DNA of 64,000 nucleotides. It comes from Ciona intestinalis (lineage: Eukaryota > Chordata > Ascidiacea > Phlebobranchia > Cionidae). The first letter of the stretch is position 1. Every line of letters starts with the position of its first letter. The DNA is taken from positions 129,001 through 193,000 of the forward strand of contig NC_020170.2 in NCBI RefSeq assembly GCF_000224145.3. Direction: 5' to 3'. Made by a program: the position numbers and the translations under genes. Of the stretch, positions 1-15,300 are shown piece after piece. The notes beneath the pieces were generated by a model, which was not told the DNA's origin, ran no database searches, and saw only the letters and a program-made list of their open reading frames with translations.

Positions 1-367
1 CTGTTGTTTGTATTTCTGTTGCTTATTTTGTATATGCAGTCTGTGTGTTGCACACCAAGCAAGTTGCATTGAAAATAAAAACTGCCGCATAGGACAAAAT
101 GCTTGCCAAACCTTGACTATTAGCTTATACATTTTTTACGAAGTAGAAGAGTGTGACTTAGCTACAGTATTCTAAAACATATATACTTTTACCCAACAAC
201 AGCTGCAAACTAAGGCAGTTGGAGGCAAATATCTTAGTTATGATGTGCATCAAATTGGAGAATTATTACTTTTCTAATTTATATAAAATTAGAAATTGAA
301 AAGTGGCATCATTTTTCTGTATTACCAAATAGACACTTGCACAGTAAAAAAGATAAATAAGAATTAC

Positions 368-3300
368 CTCAACTGCATGAGACGACGATGACGGTTCAAC
401 AACATATGTCGAGTTGAGATTTCCTAAAATGAAAATATGAACTCAGTTTAGGCAACAATTTTACATAAGTATGACAAAACTTGTTATAATTATTGCTAAT
501 TAGCAATGGTTTTTAGCACATTCATTTAAGTTGTAATCTCATTAATTACATTGCTGATTATTGTAATTTTAAGACCAACATTATTTTAAGCAAACCAGAA
601 TTTTTTGCATTATTTAACCGAAACAGTAACAATTAAAGAACTATATAATAAACAAACATTACGAGGAAGTGCAGTATGAAATTATCTTAAAAATCATATT
701 TTTTTTATTTAAAATCATATGAACTTTATGATGTGGTTATAACAAATCTTTCAATATTAAATACTTCCGAAGGAATAGAAATATAAAAGTATAATGTATT
801 GCAAACTTGGTCAATATATAAAACCGTTTCAAATTTATTAAGTTTAGTTAGGTTAGTAACTTGTGGGCTGTAATTGTTACAATAAAACCAACAATAAACA
901 CAAATTCAATATCCAAAAACATGGAAAGTCTTAAAATCATCTTTGATGAACGGTCTAAACCTACAGGAACTGCTTATTTTATTCACTTTGAACAACATAC
1001 TATAGTTTTCAAGGCTAAAACAGGTATGTGATGACTAAAACAAACATGCTCGTGTAAACTGGGATTGCCTTTTTACAATTATTTACTGATTAGTTTCGCG
1101 CGAAAATGGCAAAAACCTGAGGAACAAACTTTGGGTAACACTTTAATATAATAAAACATGCCCACAAACTTTAGCAAAAAAATTCAAAAACATTTTTAAA
1201 CGGTGATATATATTTTTTTGCTAAAAAGGACAGAAAAATGCTTGTTCTTTGAAATGAGACCAAACTTAGGAATAGGGATCATACAGTATCACATTTGGGT
1301 CATTCATTGTACGTAACTTTTTACTTTATTCTTTGTTTGTAATATTTTNNNNNNNNNNNNNNNNNNNNNNNNNNNNNNNNNNNNNNNNNNNNNNNNNNNN
1401 NNNNNNNNNNNNNNNNNNNNNNNNNNNNNNNNNNNNNNNNNNNNNNNNNNNNNNNNNNNNNNNNNNNNNNNNNNNNNNNNNNNNNNNNNNNNNNNNNNNN
1501 NNNNNNNNNNNNNNNNNNNNNNNNNNNNNNNNNNNNNNNNNNNNNNNNNNNCTCCTTAGTGTGACCACTTCCTCTTGCTTCCTTTTCATCAATAAATCTT
1601 TCTGATGGTTTTTTAACTCCAATGTTCGAACCTCTTTCTGCAAAACAGAACTTTGTAAATTCTGATTATTTACCATTTTCTCTCCTATATTAGTACTAAC
1701 GTTTACCCATGTACATTGAAAATGTTATCAAAACGTTGGAAAACGAAATCTAATAGCTTAAATGTTGATATGGGTAAAATTTACCACAATAACTAAAGTG
1801 ATATATACACCATAAGCTGAGGTATCCAGCAATGGAAAATAACTTAATACACTGGTAAAAGGTCAAACAAACATTAGAATCCACATTATGCAAAGATAAA
1901 TCATAATATATTTAGTGATAAACAAATAGGAGTCCAGACCACGCTCATACAAGTTGGTTTTAATTGAAAATATACACTCGGTACTTTAATGTAACAAAAT
2001 TTTAGTTTGGAGAAAAAACGTTTTAAAAATTAGAATAAATCATTGTTGCACCAACCTCGAGCATTATGACGTAAATTACGAAAAAATCTGTCCAAATTGA
2101 TCAGCTTATTACTGCTTTGCTGGCGGAAAATTTATTTATAATCATCCACTAATTCAGCAAGTAATATTAGGAAAGATCCTGACCCATTACCAATAAGTAA
2201 TAAAGCTGACTTTCACCAAGTACTGTGGAATGAATGAAAGAGAACACCAATATCTATTACTAGGTATCTACCATGAAAATGAAGTCGAGTTGAGCAATTA
2301 AAAAATACAAATTTGTGGAAAACAATTTATAGCATTTATTAAAAAAAAACATTCAATAAGTTTGGTGATTAAAGTGTTACTTTAATATTTATTTACACAG
2401 TATCACAAACAACACAGCAGTGGGTATTATTACTTGTACGGCTATGAGAATAGCTGGAAAAGGAAAACAGAAAAGTTCATTAATTATGCACGGCCAATAG
2501 TATTAGTGAACAATATTATATTGACAACTCAACAACATTTGCAAGACTATTTTTATCATTCCGTTTTAAACAGTTTTATTTATACAAAATGTTATTTATG
2601 CAAGTTTGCAAGAATAATTTTGTTTCAAATCAAGCACATTTTACATTACTAGAAATACACATTAAATTGTTTTTAATGAACACAACCCCTATCAATTAAT
2701 GGGACTGTTTTTTCTAAGTTACTAAATTCTTCTGCAGTTTTCAATAATTACTGCTTACTTGATCAAAACAAATTGTAAACATATGATAGTAAAATCATCT
2801 GAAGTAAAATGTGAACTACAAATATGAGATGACCAGCATTTCAATAGGGCCATTTTTACAAATAAGCTCCATTATTCTTTATATTAATAGTTTTTTTAGA
2901 ATCATTTTATGTTAACCCTTGTTTTTGCAATTATAAACAAAGCAGTACAGTACCAATCAGACATGATTTAGCTTTATGGTAAACTTCTACCTAACTTTAA
3001 ATTCAAATATAAATATATTGTTTGTAAAACAAAGACAAATACAAATCTGAAACCTGGAAGGTTATAAAAACTAATAACATATCTAGCTTAATAGGCTATT
3101 TTGTGGTTTGCTTGTGATCTCTAGGATGTAACTACATATAAACTTGCGCTGACACTATTAAAGTATTGTTATTACATTATGTGTTTTTACCAGCTTTGAA
3201 ATCATTTTTTTTTTAAGTTCATATCTTGTCAATAAACTATTTCTTGTACAAACTAGCTGGTAATAGAGAATTGGTAGATATCAACTTTATTTTATGCAAA

Positions 3301-6300
3301 AAAAATGCACAACCATGTAAATGGTGAGTGGGTATAAACCATCAACTACGTACTTTACATTAGTTTGTCCAAACCTACTTGTTGCGTGCTTTTGAAATCT
3401 GTTATCTTTATGATTTTATAATCAAGGGACTTATATGCTTGTATGTCCATTGTCACAAATCACAATGCTTTGTGTCATGATTTAAAATGGTTGATGTTAT
3501 ACAATGAAAATCATAAAGGCCACTTATGCATGTAATCACATGGCATTTAATGTTATGATTCCTTATAATTGGTAGTTATATACTAAATATCTTAAAACAA
3601 CAAATATATTTTCATTCCAGCTTACAGTTTTCTTCTGAAATTCTCGTTTTAACTTCAAGATTTCTTTCATTCGTCGCGAATCATGTTCCTTATTTCTTTT
3701 ATCATCGGATTTCATCTGATGAAGTAATCTAATCTGCAATTCACATCAGTTTTTATTTGCAACATGTCACAATAAAACTTATAGTTAAAATGCTGAATAG
3801 CTTGAAGCTAAAACCTCTTTAAATCTTTTTTTTAAATAAAATGTAGAATTATTTTGGATGAGTTTGAATTTCAAAAAGCACAAGTTTAATACTACAAGGT
3901 TTGGTCAGCAATCAGCATATCTGTAAAAAAAAAATTAGTAAAGCCACCAAAAGTATTGGATAAAAATCATGTCAAAGGTAAGAATCTTTTATGGAAGTTT
4001 CATGGGTTGAAATTTTTATCCTTTCATCAACAACAAAAATTATTTCTTTTAACAGAAGAATGAATGTGCATACCTTATTATCTAGCACAGATTTTAATAA
4101 ATTTTATACATGTCTTCATTTTGTAAGATAATTTAACTAGAATATGAGAATGAAAATCACCTACACAAAAAGCAACAGTTAAAGAACAACTTAGACACAT
4201 GGTTGGAAAGAAAAACAAAACATGCAATAAGCGAAACATGATAATTTAGCTATCAAGATATGAAATGTTTCAACAAAGTTTTCACTCATCATTAATGTGT
4301 GTTCTCAGCTACTACACTATTTTCCTGTCCACAGAATTTTGAAACACATTTTGCCCACTCCCCTTATATTGGCAAACATTTTGTAATCATAATTTTTCAA
4401 TTTTTACTAAAATGTAGCAAAAATATTTACAGGACAATTATAGTCTAAATTGTTACATTCATGTGATCGTACAATTTATCTTCCAAAACTGTGTGGAGAG
4501 TAACAAGGGCAGATGGTTGCACACTTTTGTTAGGGGTGAGGTAGTTAGTGGGAAAACACATAACATACTTTTACTCAGGATCAGCTACTTAAAAAAGCAG
4601 CTTCTATCAGTTTGAAGAAAAAGTGCAGACATGTCCCATGTACCGAAGTACATAATACATGGAAATCCTTGATGCGAATATATAATATTGGATTAGCAGT
4701 TCTACTTCGCTTATTGCAAAAACCTTTACATCTGGCATTGTAAGTAACGAAGACCATCATAAAGTTAGTGGGGAACTCTGCACTTATGATGAATGCCACA
4801 CAAGAACACATTGGCTTACCTCCAAAAAGTATCGCTATTACAAACTAAATGAATCACAGTGTTAAAAGATCGCAACTTTTTATCAAATAAAAAATTATTT
4901 ATAATTTTAGAAGAAGTTTAACTTAATCAAAACAAAATGTCTGCATTTTCTAATTTAATTATGAAATTTGAAATGGAAACAATGGCCCACCAGTATATAT
5001 GCTATTTAATACTCAATATAAACTAAAACATAAAAAACTGCAAACCTTTGTTGCTTTCATTGATTCAAGATCCTTTCTAAGTTGTTTAAGTTGATTCGCT
5101 TTTTTTGATTGTTCGCGAACCAACTTGTTATGATGTTTCTGCTCTTCCTATGATAATTTAACAAGTAATATAAAAGTGTAAATGGCTAGGTTTACTTCAA
5201 TCAAAATAATAAAACATATGAAGGAACTTTGATGCAACAATGAAAGCTATCGGCACAAACTGTAATGTTGGTACATCGACTATTTTTCCCTATGTGTACT
5301 TTGTAAATCTGTACAAATTTATGCTACCTCATGGGATATAAACTATGTCTAAACATTAAGAATTTGCACGCTAGAAATTGTGTAGATCTCATAACCAAAG
5401 TACAAGTTTCGGTATATACAAAAGTATACAAAACAGACCTGTAACTTTAACAAGTTCTTTTTCAGTTGGTCTAATTGCTTCTGGTATTGCTGACGTATGC
5501 TGTTTTCTCGTTCCTTGTCAGCACTTGAATGAGAACCTTTGGATACAAAACATATATTATAATTTTAGATATTTAGGATTGTTGGTCTTTGCATTAGTTC
5601 TCCAATTATCTGGTTTAACTTAAAAAATATTTTTAAGATCATTGCTAAATAAGCAGCATAAATGGGTAGAGCAACATCTTTCATTCATCCAAGGACAAAA
5701 CATGTTAAATGTTGATTGCAGGCAGGTAAAGTTCAGAAAAATGATATAGTAGGGTGAGGGAAGATGGGACACCTTTTCATTCTATTTTCTCGTCACATTC
5801 GGTAGCAAACAAAGAAAATTTAAATAATCATAGAACTGTATCCTCCCGACTCCCATATACCGTTGTTAATTGTTTAAAACACGATCTAAATATTTGGGTA
5901 TAATGTGCTAAAGGTGTCCCATCTTCACCTACCCCACTATATGTACACTGAAATAACTATAAAATCTCAATGAACAATGTACAATGAAATGAGGTTTTAC
6001 TCTATGAACTTTGAAACATTTATCTAATGATTAATACAACATAATACAAATAGTTGCATGTGATTTTGTTAAACACTACAATACAAAGCATTTGCAGCAA
6101 GAGAATGTTTTACCTAGGGTTTCCAAAACTTTGTCTCTTTCCATTTCTGTGGCTTTTATTTGGTCTGATAAGAGTTTTAACTTTTCCATGTACTGTTTAT
6201 CCATTGCAGCCATTCTTTTTTGCATGCTCTCCACTTTATTAACAAGCTCCTGCTTCAAATCAATTTCCTGTGTAATGTTTTCGATTTCTTCATGAATAGT

Positions 6301-9300
6301 AACTAAAACAAAAGACATAGTTAGATAATAAAACCTGAAAAGTATATTTTTAAAGTTTAAACCATCTGTAAAATGATGCAACCGGCCATGTTTACAATAG
6401 CTGTTAGACCATGTCCAGCACCGCAGTAGTATATAGGAACCATAAGAGTTTTTGTTACAACAGAACAAAAAATACTTTACTAAACCTTTAATAACAAAGA
6501 TAAAAATAAGAGAAGATCTGTAATGTTGTTTCTTAAATTTAACAATGTTATTTTGGTATTGACTGATATATATATATTTATTTCTATTAAAAAACATAAT
6601 TTAAATCCAAATATTTCGGTTTGTTTAAAGCCCTGTTTAATATAGCGAACAATCAAATTAAAAGTGGAACTGTGGCATTAATAACATTGAGACTTTCCAC
6701 CAATCAGTGTCACCTTCATCTGCTTCATCCATTGAGTTGATTCCATCATTAGATGCATTGGATGAGACCTCAGAATCATTATCCAATATTTCACTTGAAC
6801 CATCATCAGCACAACCACTCTGTGATTAATTTAAGTTTAAATATACATAATTTCTCTAAATCTATTTAGGTTCACAGTACACCGCAAACTTTTTTTTAGA
6901 ATTTTGCGTAACATAGTAGAGATAGGCTGAATTAAATCCAGATCCAAATATTTAGTGTTGTTTGATGAATTTTTATACCAATTGAATCCAAACAAGCGTG
7001 GTCGATATCTGAATACTATCTTTAGCACACGAATTTGCAAACACACACAACTAAATGAGCTAAAACAGTAAATTGCTGAACGCCTAAATAAAAAAATCTT
7101 GATTTATAACCAACAATTACGCGGGTTTCACATTACAGTTTATTACGAAACCCAATTCAAACAAATTTCGTTTGTTGGGAATTAACCCTAAGAAAGTAAC
7201 CAATCGCAGCACTTGGGAACTACTAAGGCAAAATTATTGGGGTAATGGGCCAAGTCTGGCCTAAATCCCAGGTCCTGACGGACCTCACCCATACAGAATA
7301 GAATAAGGCAGAATTATAAATTAATTTGGTTTAAAAATTGTTTACATGAAAACTACATTCTGCAACACTGCAATTTGCAAAACTGGTCATCTCATGGGGA
7401 GTCTTTCATCATGAAGCACGTGTCTGTGTGATTTTGATTAGTGGCTTCTTAAGACTAAAACCGAACGTGCTCTTGTGCGCCTTGTTAATGACAAGACATC
7501 TAGGCGCCAATACAATATTTTAATCCTCACATTTTGCACAGTTTCAAGGTACATTTGTAACATCTGCTGTATACTGTTGGCAACGCTATGTATGTCTGCA
7601 TACGTCAGACATCAGGCTGTGCTGGTAATTCCCAATAATGAAATAAACAGCCAAATTACATCATTGTTACACTTGCTTATGCTAGTATTGTTCTATTTTG
7701 TCAAGCCAAAAAAAAATAGTTGGTATTTAGATGATTTACTTTACTAAGGCATATATTCAGTTTGCAAATGTTCAGCAAATTTATTACTGCACTGGTTATA
7801 CAAGCTCGTCTGTTATCACCACAGTGAATCAGGTTAAATGATGTCTTAGACCAAAGATATTCATAGTTTGGATCTCAGCCCATTGCTACAAGTTTACAAC
7901 ATAGGTTTTTATCCTCAACTAGTGATAGTTTAATAACATACCAAGTTTAATAAGATACCATGCCCCACAAATACTTTTTGCAAAAGTTTGTAAACATTCG
8001 TGCACTTACTTACCATGGCATTATTTTCTCGTTCTGAGTTTGAATGTACTGCAATGTGAGGTCTAAGAAAAGAAGATAATTTGTTCCACGCAACATACTT
8101 AAGATACCTATTGTAAATATAAAAAAGCTGTTCCGCTTAAAAATGGAAATGTTTTTAATTTTTATGCAAGTATACCCCAATAAAATCAGCTTGAATATTG
8201 TCAGACATCAATTGAAAACACGAATAGTTTTAGTTTTACATCATGCCTTGCACTCTTGCAGTAATGTTAGACACATTTGTAATATAACTTACTGTTTTTG
8301 GATCAATATTTTATTCTTTTTATGTTCTAGTTCACCAATATTTAGTTTTGCAAGTTCAAGCAAACTTTCATCATTAGTGTCTGGTAAATATATTGATTAA
8401 AACATGTACAAAATAAGAGGACACATAACAACATAATGTTCAAGAAAAGAAATTTATTATTATATAAAATTATACTTTGAGGTAGTGGTGTCGAAAATCT
8501 TGGTTGAGAATCAAATGTTTTTTTTAACCGTGAGCACATTAGTTCACTTTCTAAGTACTTTGTCCTAAAAAGAAATGCACGAGATTAAATATCCAGTGCA
8601 CTTAATGTTGTTCAAATGATGTCAGGAAACATTAGAAAACAATAATGGCATATTGGTATGCATAACATTATTGAGATATATATAGACTAGGTCTTGATGA
8701 ATTCTATTATCAAGGGGTATAGCAGTCAACTTAGTCTACACAGTTTACCGTATTTCTTCTATCTCTTTAATATAGGAAGAAATCATTGAAATTTCACTTT
8801 CATTTGTTCCATCAAAACCAGCAGTCGCTAATTGTGAGGACAAGTCAATAATTCTATCTTTCAACGTCTCAATTGTTTCCTACCAGAAGATAAATTATGT
8901 TTAAAGGATCGAAGCTGAACATTTTTAATGTTTATGCACGATGTGTATGAAATCCAACACACTGCATGTATTCATTTAAACTGAACCAACTTTATTTATA
9001 ACTTTATAAATAGTTCTATGTCTGGAAGATTTTTGATTCAATTTAACCCATAACAACAGTAAATGTTAGAAGTTTTTTTCATTGATTTTCATTGCTGAGC
9101 TTGGTGCACTTGCATTAAAACGAGGATTTTAGTTTCATCACAGAATAAACTTTAAACGACAATAACCGTTGAGAGTAAATCAGGGCGATTATATTAAAAT
9201 ATGCCAATTAAGGTGTAAAACGGGGTGTTTTAGATAAAAAAAGTGATAATATTTGACTTAACCAAATCTGTTGCAGCTTTTTCGTGCACATATTCGCACT

Positions 9301-12300
9301 CTTTATGTTTATTGCAGGAAAACACATTAGGTTTTCTTTGTAAATAAAGTTTCTCTACAACTGCAAGAGGATGACATTGCCCCAACCTCATCCCTCTTAT
9401 TATTAGAGCACGACCGATTATCGGTTAGCCGATATATCGGCCGCATTTTTGGGTATTTACCGATTATCGGCAAGGGCAAAAAACGACCGATATTATCGGC
9501 GCTTAGTAACCAGACGGCCAGCAACGTGCGTAGGCAAGAATTAATACAGAGCGATAGCTTGTTCATAAACGTAAACTCACTCGTATACCTAATTCAACTC
9601 GTTCGTAACAATGTAACGTATTAAACTAGGTCAAAGCGTCTGATCACGTGTCCACCATGTTAATCAGGCGCGTGTAACGTCGTGGTTACTTTAGGTCACT
9701 TACGCGTCTTTACGCATCAACGTGATACACAAATAAACTGCATTAGCTGATAAATATAGTGTTTGTTTAATGGAAGAGAGGTAAAATTTATTTGAAAAAT
9801 TTACAAATTAACCAATTAAGTAATTACAAGTTCACTAATAACTAATTAATAATAATTAAGCCTTCTAGTTGATTTTTATTAGCTATGTCAGATTTTTCCG
9901 TTTTAATCAGTCAAGTTTTTTAGGTGCATTAAAATATCGGTATCGGTTTGAAAAAAGCAATATCGGTCGGCTCTACTTATTATATAAGTCTAGAAAATTT
10001 GTACATTTATGCAAGTCTGCACTGCATGATATGCATTCACAGGTCATCTTTCTAAATAAAGGCGTAATTTCTGCACTCATTTATTAGAATTGTGCTTTGT
10101 TGTTACTCAAGGCACAAATTCAAATTATAACTACTTACCTGCATTGCTTTCATTCTCATTCTGTAATTATTATTCTCTTTTTGTAGCAGATTATTTTCTT
10201 GAAACATGTCGTTATATGTTTCCACACCCTCACTATCTATGATCTTCTTTCCCTAAAAAAGGTTACAATTTAAAAAATATTTCAGTTGTTTTAAATTGAA
10301 AAGTTACAGTTTTGTATTCAGTTAGTTCAAGCTGTAAAGTCGCAATATGCTGTCGAAGAATTTTGATTTGTTTGCTATCATTATCTTGATTTGCAACAAC
10401 TTTGTTCTTGATATTTTTAGCTCTGTTTGCGTATTTGAGCGTGTTCAATGTCTCCATGAAATCTCGATCAGAAGGACTGATACACGCCACCATAAGTGTA
10501 CGACTGCAACAAATAAAACAATAGTTAGTATAAAGACAGACATTACCACTTCATAAAACTAAAACAAAGATAAAAGTATAGCTTATAGGCTACATATTTT
10601 ATTATTATTTTTTGTTAAAGACAGTGACCTGTGGCTTACTTAAGCAACAGAGGTCTAAACCAACTGTTTAAAAAAATTCAACAAATCATGTCATTCTTTA
10701 TACAATGCCAATCACTTTCATGTTGTAAAAGTGTTCAAGGTTGAATATACCAAACACTAGCATGGTCAAATGAGCGTACCTGTTACCACCAAGGGAATCC
10801 TGCAGTAACCTTGTCAACTTAGAGTCTCGGTAAGGTACATGTGAACCTTTCTTTGTCACATCACCAAGGGCACTTATTACATTTCCGAGAGCAAGCTGTT
10901 ACAAATATATTTGAGACATCTATATATAAAGCATGATAAATATAACTACATTTTATGTATCTCAAATTGAGACCGGGCTTAATAGCTTTTATTGTAAACA
11001 TTATAGTGATTATACAATTCAATTTTATTACCGCCTTTTATTAAAAACTGATGTAATGCCTAATTGGCTCTTAAAGGGGCATACCATCGAAAAATCAAAA
11101 CTGTGCATTGATAGTTATGCTCAAATGTAATCTGAAGGTACCACCAAAGTTTCACACACAAGATAAAAAGTGAGTATATATAGTTTATACAGAAAACATT
11201 AATTTATATGGGAACATAATTTGCTTTTTAAAGTAAGCAACACATATATTTTCTCAGAATATTAAGTTTAGCAAAAAATGGGTAATTTCGTCATAATTGT
11301 CAAATATACAACAGTTCTGGTGCTATAAGTACAGGTTTTAAAACAAAATTCCTTTCAGGAAATAATAAATAGTAATGACTAATGGGTGTATTCTTATTCC
11401 TAAGCAGTATGTGTATATATATATATATATATATAGTAAGCGATCACAAAGTAAACTTCTAAGGCAGACTTACCAAACCACAGTTTATAGATATTCCTTC
11501 TTTAGCACGATCACCAGTTGCTTTGGTTCTTTTCAATCTTTCTGAACCAGCAAGATCAATAAATGTAAACTTTGCTGATAGAGATTCGAAAACCATATTT
11601 CTCCTGTTGCCAATAAACAATAGGCTTTAACATATATCTGGTGTTTTAAGAGAAAATTACAGATACAAAAAAAAAACAATTCATATAATCAACCGAATCA
11701 TGTACAACGTCATCAGAACCGGTGCCGACCGGCGGTAGGTAAAAACCACATAAAGTAATGCGGGAAAATACTTTATTATTATTATTGAATATTGTAATTA
11801 GGCGTTAACATTCGTCTCCTAATAGCTCGCATATTTATAATCCAAAACTACAGGAATGATAAATCGTTGGGACTCCCAACTTGGAAGAAAAGCAAAATGG
11901 TGATGAACGAGTGTGGATTAGATAAATTTAATTTCACTAGCCAGAAGTTAAAGCATAACCACTGGGGCTTAAATCATCGACCGTATTCGCGAATGGTTTA
12001 TAAAATACGTAAATCGTTTGTGTTTGTTTACTTCATTTTGAAACAATTTATAGGCGATGTGCCAAATTCCAGGTTAGGCGCCTATGCGTATATCTATGCA
12101 AATACGCGTCTATATTGTCTGTAAAAAAGTTTGTTTTCATCAGCACGCACAATTCGGCCAAAACCGAATCTTTGTCATAATTGCTGATTCGACCGAATAA
12201 ATTTAGCAAACCGAAACTTCGGTACATCACTAAATTTGATTGCAACATTTGGAAATTATCAACTTCACTAACATTGCCTTGGTCGTTATTTTCGTTAGAA

Positions 12301-15300
12301 TTCCATGTTATTGCAACAGTTTGGTTGCACCAAGGCAGAAAAGTAATCCTATTTTTTTTAAACTAATTTACAATAATTTAATATTACTCAGTACTCACTC
12401 ATTATTTGTGTCCTGTTGTAATATTGTACCATCTTCATCTTGCTTGTTTTCGATTGTCTAAAAACATAAAGAACAACTAAGAAGATTGTAGAAGCATTTG
12501 TTTTATTTGAAAAAACATAGTACTACTACAGTACCATTGTGCAAATTCCCATACATTACCATATAAAATATTGAAAAATATATTAAAACTCTTAATGTAG
12601 AAGTGAATAAGTTATACTTTTGCTCTTGTTTGATTCACTTTAACTGTGAAAATAGCATGAGAGCGAGAGCTTTGGGAGTTCATTTGTGTGGAAGCAGTTC
12701 TTCTACTTAAAACACCAGTGTGCAAACATTTTAATGTCTGAAAAGAACAATAATATAATTACAAAATCAAATTAAAGGATAGTCTACTTCAGTGCTCTTC
12801 AACCAGTGTGCACGGTGCACCCTAGGGTGTATCACAAACATCAACAATTTTCAGCAATAATATTTAGTTTTAACATTTTGTAACAAATTTAGCCACTTTC
12901 GTATATTTTTTATATGAATTTTGTATCCTGCATCACTGGGAATTGCGAATATTGGAATTAGTTTTACGTTAAAGCAATCAGGGGTGCATGACTTCGTCCC
13001 AACAACTTTGAAAAGGTTGAAGAGCACTGTTCTACTTGACCTACAAACCTCGTCAGCACTTGAAACAATATGACTTGATATTCCAGCAATGCATATACTA
13101 CCATTTGTATCTTCATGAATACGTAGTGTTGAACGACCCTAGAGAAAAAGTGATTTCTATTGACACATTGACAAAGCTTAACATAAAATCGGTTTATGTA
13201 CATGATCAAGATTGTTTGACCATTCACAAGGCAAAACATATATGTATATATATAACATTATATTTACCCGAACAAGAGACTCGCCACTTGTGTCAAACAA
13301 ATCAATAATATCTTCATTATACAGTTCGATGAATGTGGCGGTAACACAAAACTCAGGAGCTGGTAAAGTTTCCTCTGTTGCTTGTTGTTTACTAGGTAGC
13401 AAAGGATAAAATCAATAAAATGTTTATAACATTTAAAAGCTAAACATAAAATATATAAATTTATTGGACCAGCTGTATTGATCATGAAATCAGCCCCTGA
13501 AGCAAACCAAAGTTAAAATTTAAGGAAGTTTGTGAATAAATCTCTTAATGGTATTCTATATGGATAAGATATCGTAAGGCATGCATGGTGACATGGTCAA
13601 TGTGATATAGCTGATCTACGCTATTTCCTCGATACCCAGGCAGGCCAGGCTCAATGGTATATGATGGCAGACTCCAGAGTTTAGGCCATATAAATAAAAA
13701 ATATATATATATAATTCAATTACAGTCATGCTTTCACAATGAAAAACAAATAAATTCCAATAATAAACTAAATTGTTTTACATTTTATTCAGCTCCACCT
13801 GCCACAGTGCAAACTACAGAATCTATTAATTAATTTAACTGATAGTGTTGGATTTTTGCCAGAACGCTTGGAGTTGAAGGTAAAGCAAACAACATTGAGC
13901 AAGATTTAAAAAAAGTCTGTTTGAACAAACGTTTTATTTGGTAAATTTTGTTATAAAGAGCTGCGATTGAGCCGTTTTTCGCGAGCAATGCTCGCGACAG
14001 CCGAGCTGGCTCGCGTTACCTAGTCCGTTTTAATTTATTTACATTTTATTGTCGCGGCAATAACTGTTAAATTTAGCGACGTCAACGTCGCGAAACCGAG
14101 TTTCGGCGCGAGCCACGGTGCCCGGTGTCGCCAAAATCTACTGCAGATGTCAAATCTTACGCGACGCGAAATGCCTGTCGCGACGGTTAGCGCAGCGTCG
14201 CTTAAATTTTTCGCAGTGTCGCTAAAAAATCCAGGTGTCGCCAAAGTCAACAACGAAATCGCTTTATATGAAGTGGGAATTCTGACGTGCGTGGATGTAA
14301 TACTATTAGATTTAGCGGACAAATAATATATCTTTAAAATTTGAGGTTTTTTATCACTGAACTCCGCGGTATACATTTTGATAAAATGATTCGTCGTTAT
14401 CTTTTTTGTATTCTTAATTGCCGTGTCTCATTAGAACGCTCTTCATCTCGGATTAAATGCCAATTTACTGGCAAGAAAATCTGACCAAGATTGTTTTGGA
14501 TGCATTAAATTTTGAATAAAAAATATGTCCTTGTATGTTTTGGTAAAATATTCTTTAGGACAACTACTTCAGCCTTCTTTGATTTAGTCGTTCTGGTGTT
14601 TCGTTCAACCACACCAGTGCACACTCAACAGGTATCTCTAGGTTCGTTTTAAGTTGCCAAGGGGGAACACGATATTAAATCAGCCCATATTAAATCATAT
14701 GTGCGTAAATCAACCCGTAAGTTTTAATTCACCACTTGCATTCGCCCGCGGTAGCAGCATTAATTCTATGCTACGCGTAATAAAGTCATTATCTACGTAN
14801 NNNNNNNNNNNNNNNNNNNNNNNNNNNNNNNNNNNNNNNNNNNNNNNNNTAATAATCAACTTAAATCTGTCCAGAAGTATTGCTGCTTTATATTTACCAT
14901 GTTTTCCTCAGCCATAAGCAGTGTGTTTGTTACGAAATAGCGGGGATTCACACGTGGATTCATTACATCACAATAACGATTGTTTGACCTGGTAATTCAT
15001 TACGACATAATAGCAATCACACGTCGATTATTTGCATCATAATAGGGACTCACACGTTCATTATTTAGCCTGCAGGTGCTTGAAAACAAGTTGCATTTTG
15101 CTTTTTCACGTCTGTAATTATGCAAAGGATTGTCTCGTTTATACGATGAATACTTTCTACGCACGTGAACGCAACAAGTATGTGAATAGAATTTGTGTTT
15201 AGGTAAAGCTCGGTGGTCACTGACCAGATCTATTTCGCCACTATAGATTCAAGCTTTTATTTTGGTCATAACAGCGGGTAATCTTCCCGTAACCCTGGCG

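Noticed and set aside
14035-14376. 113-codon open frame on the minus strand.
   Set aside because: It overlaps the GTCGC-rich repeat, has no recognisable motif, and its openness is explained by high local GC.
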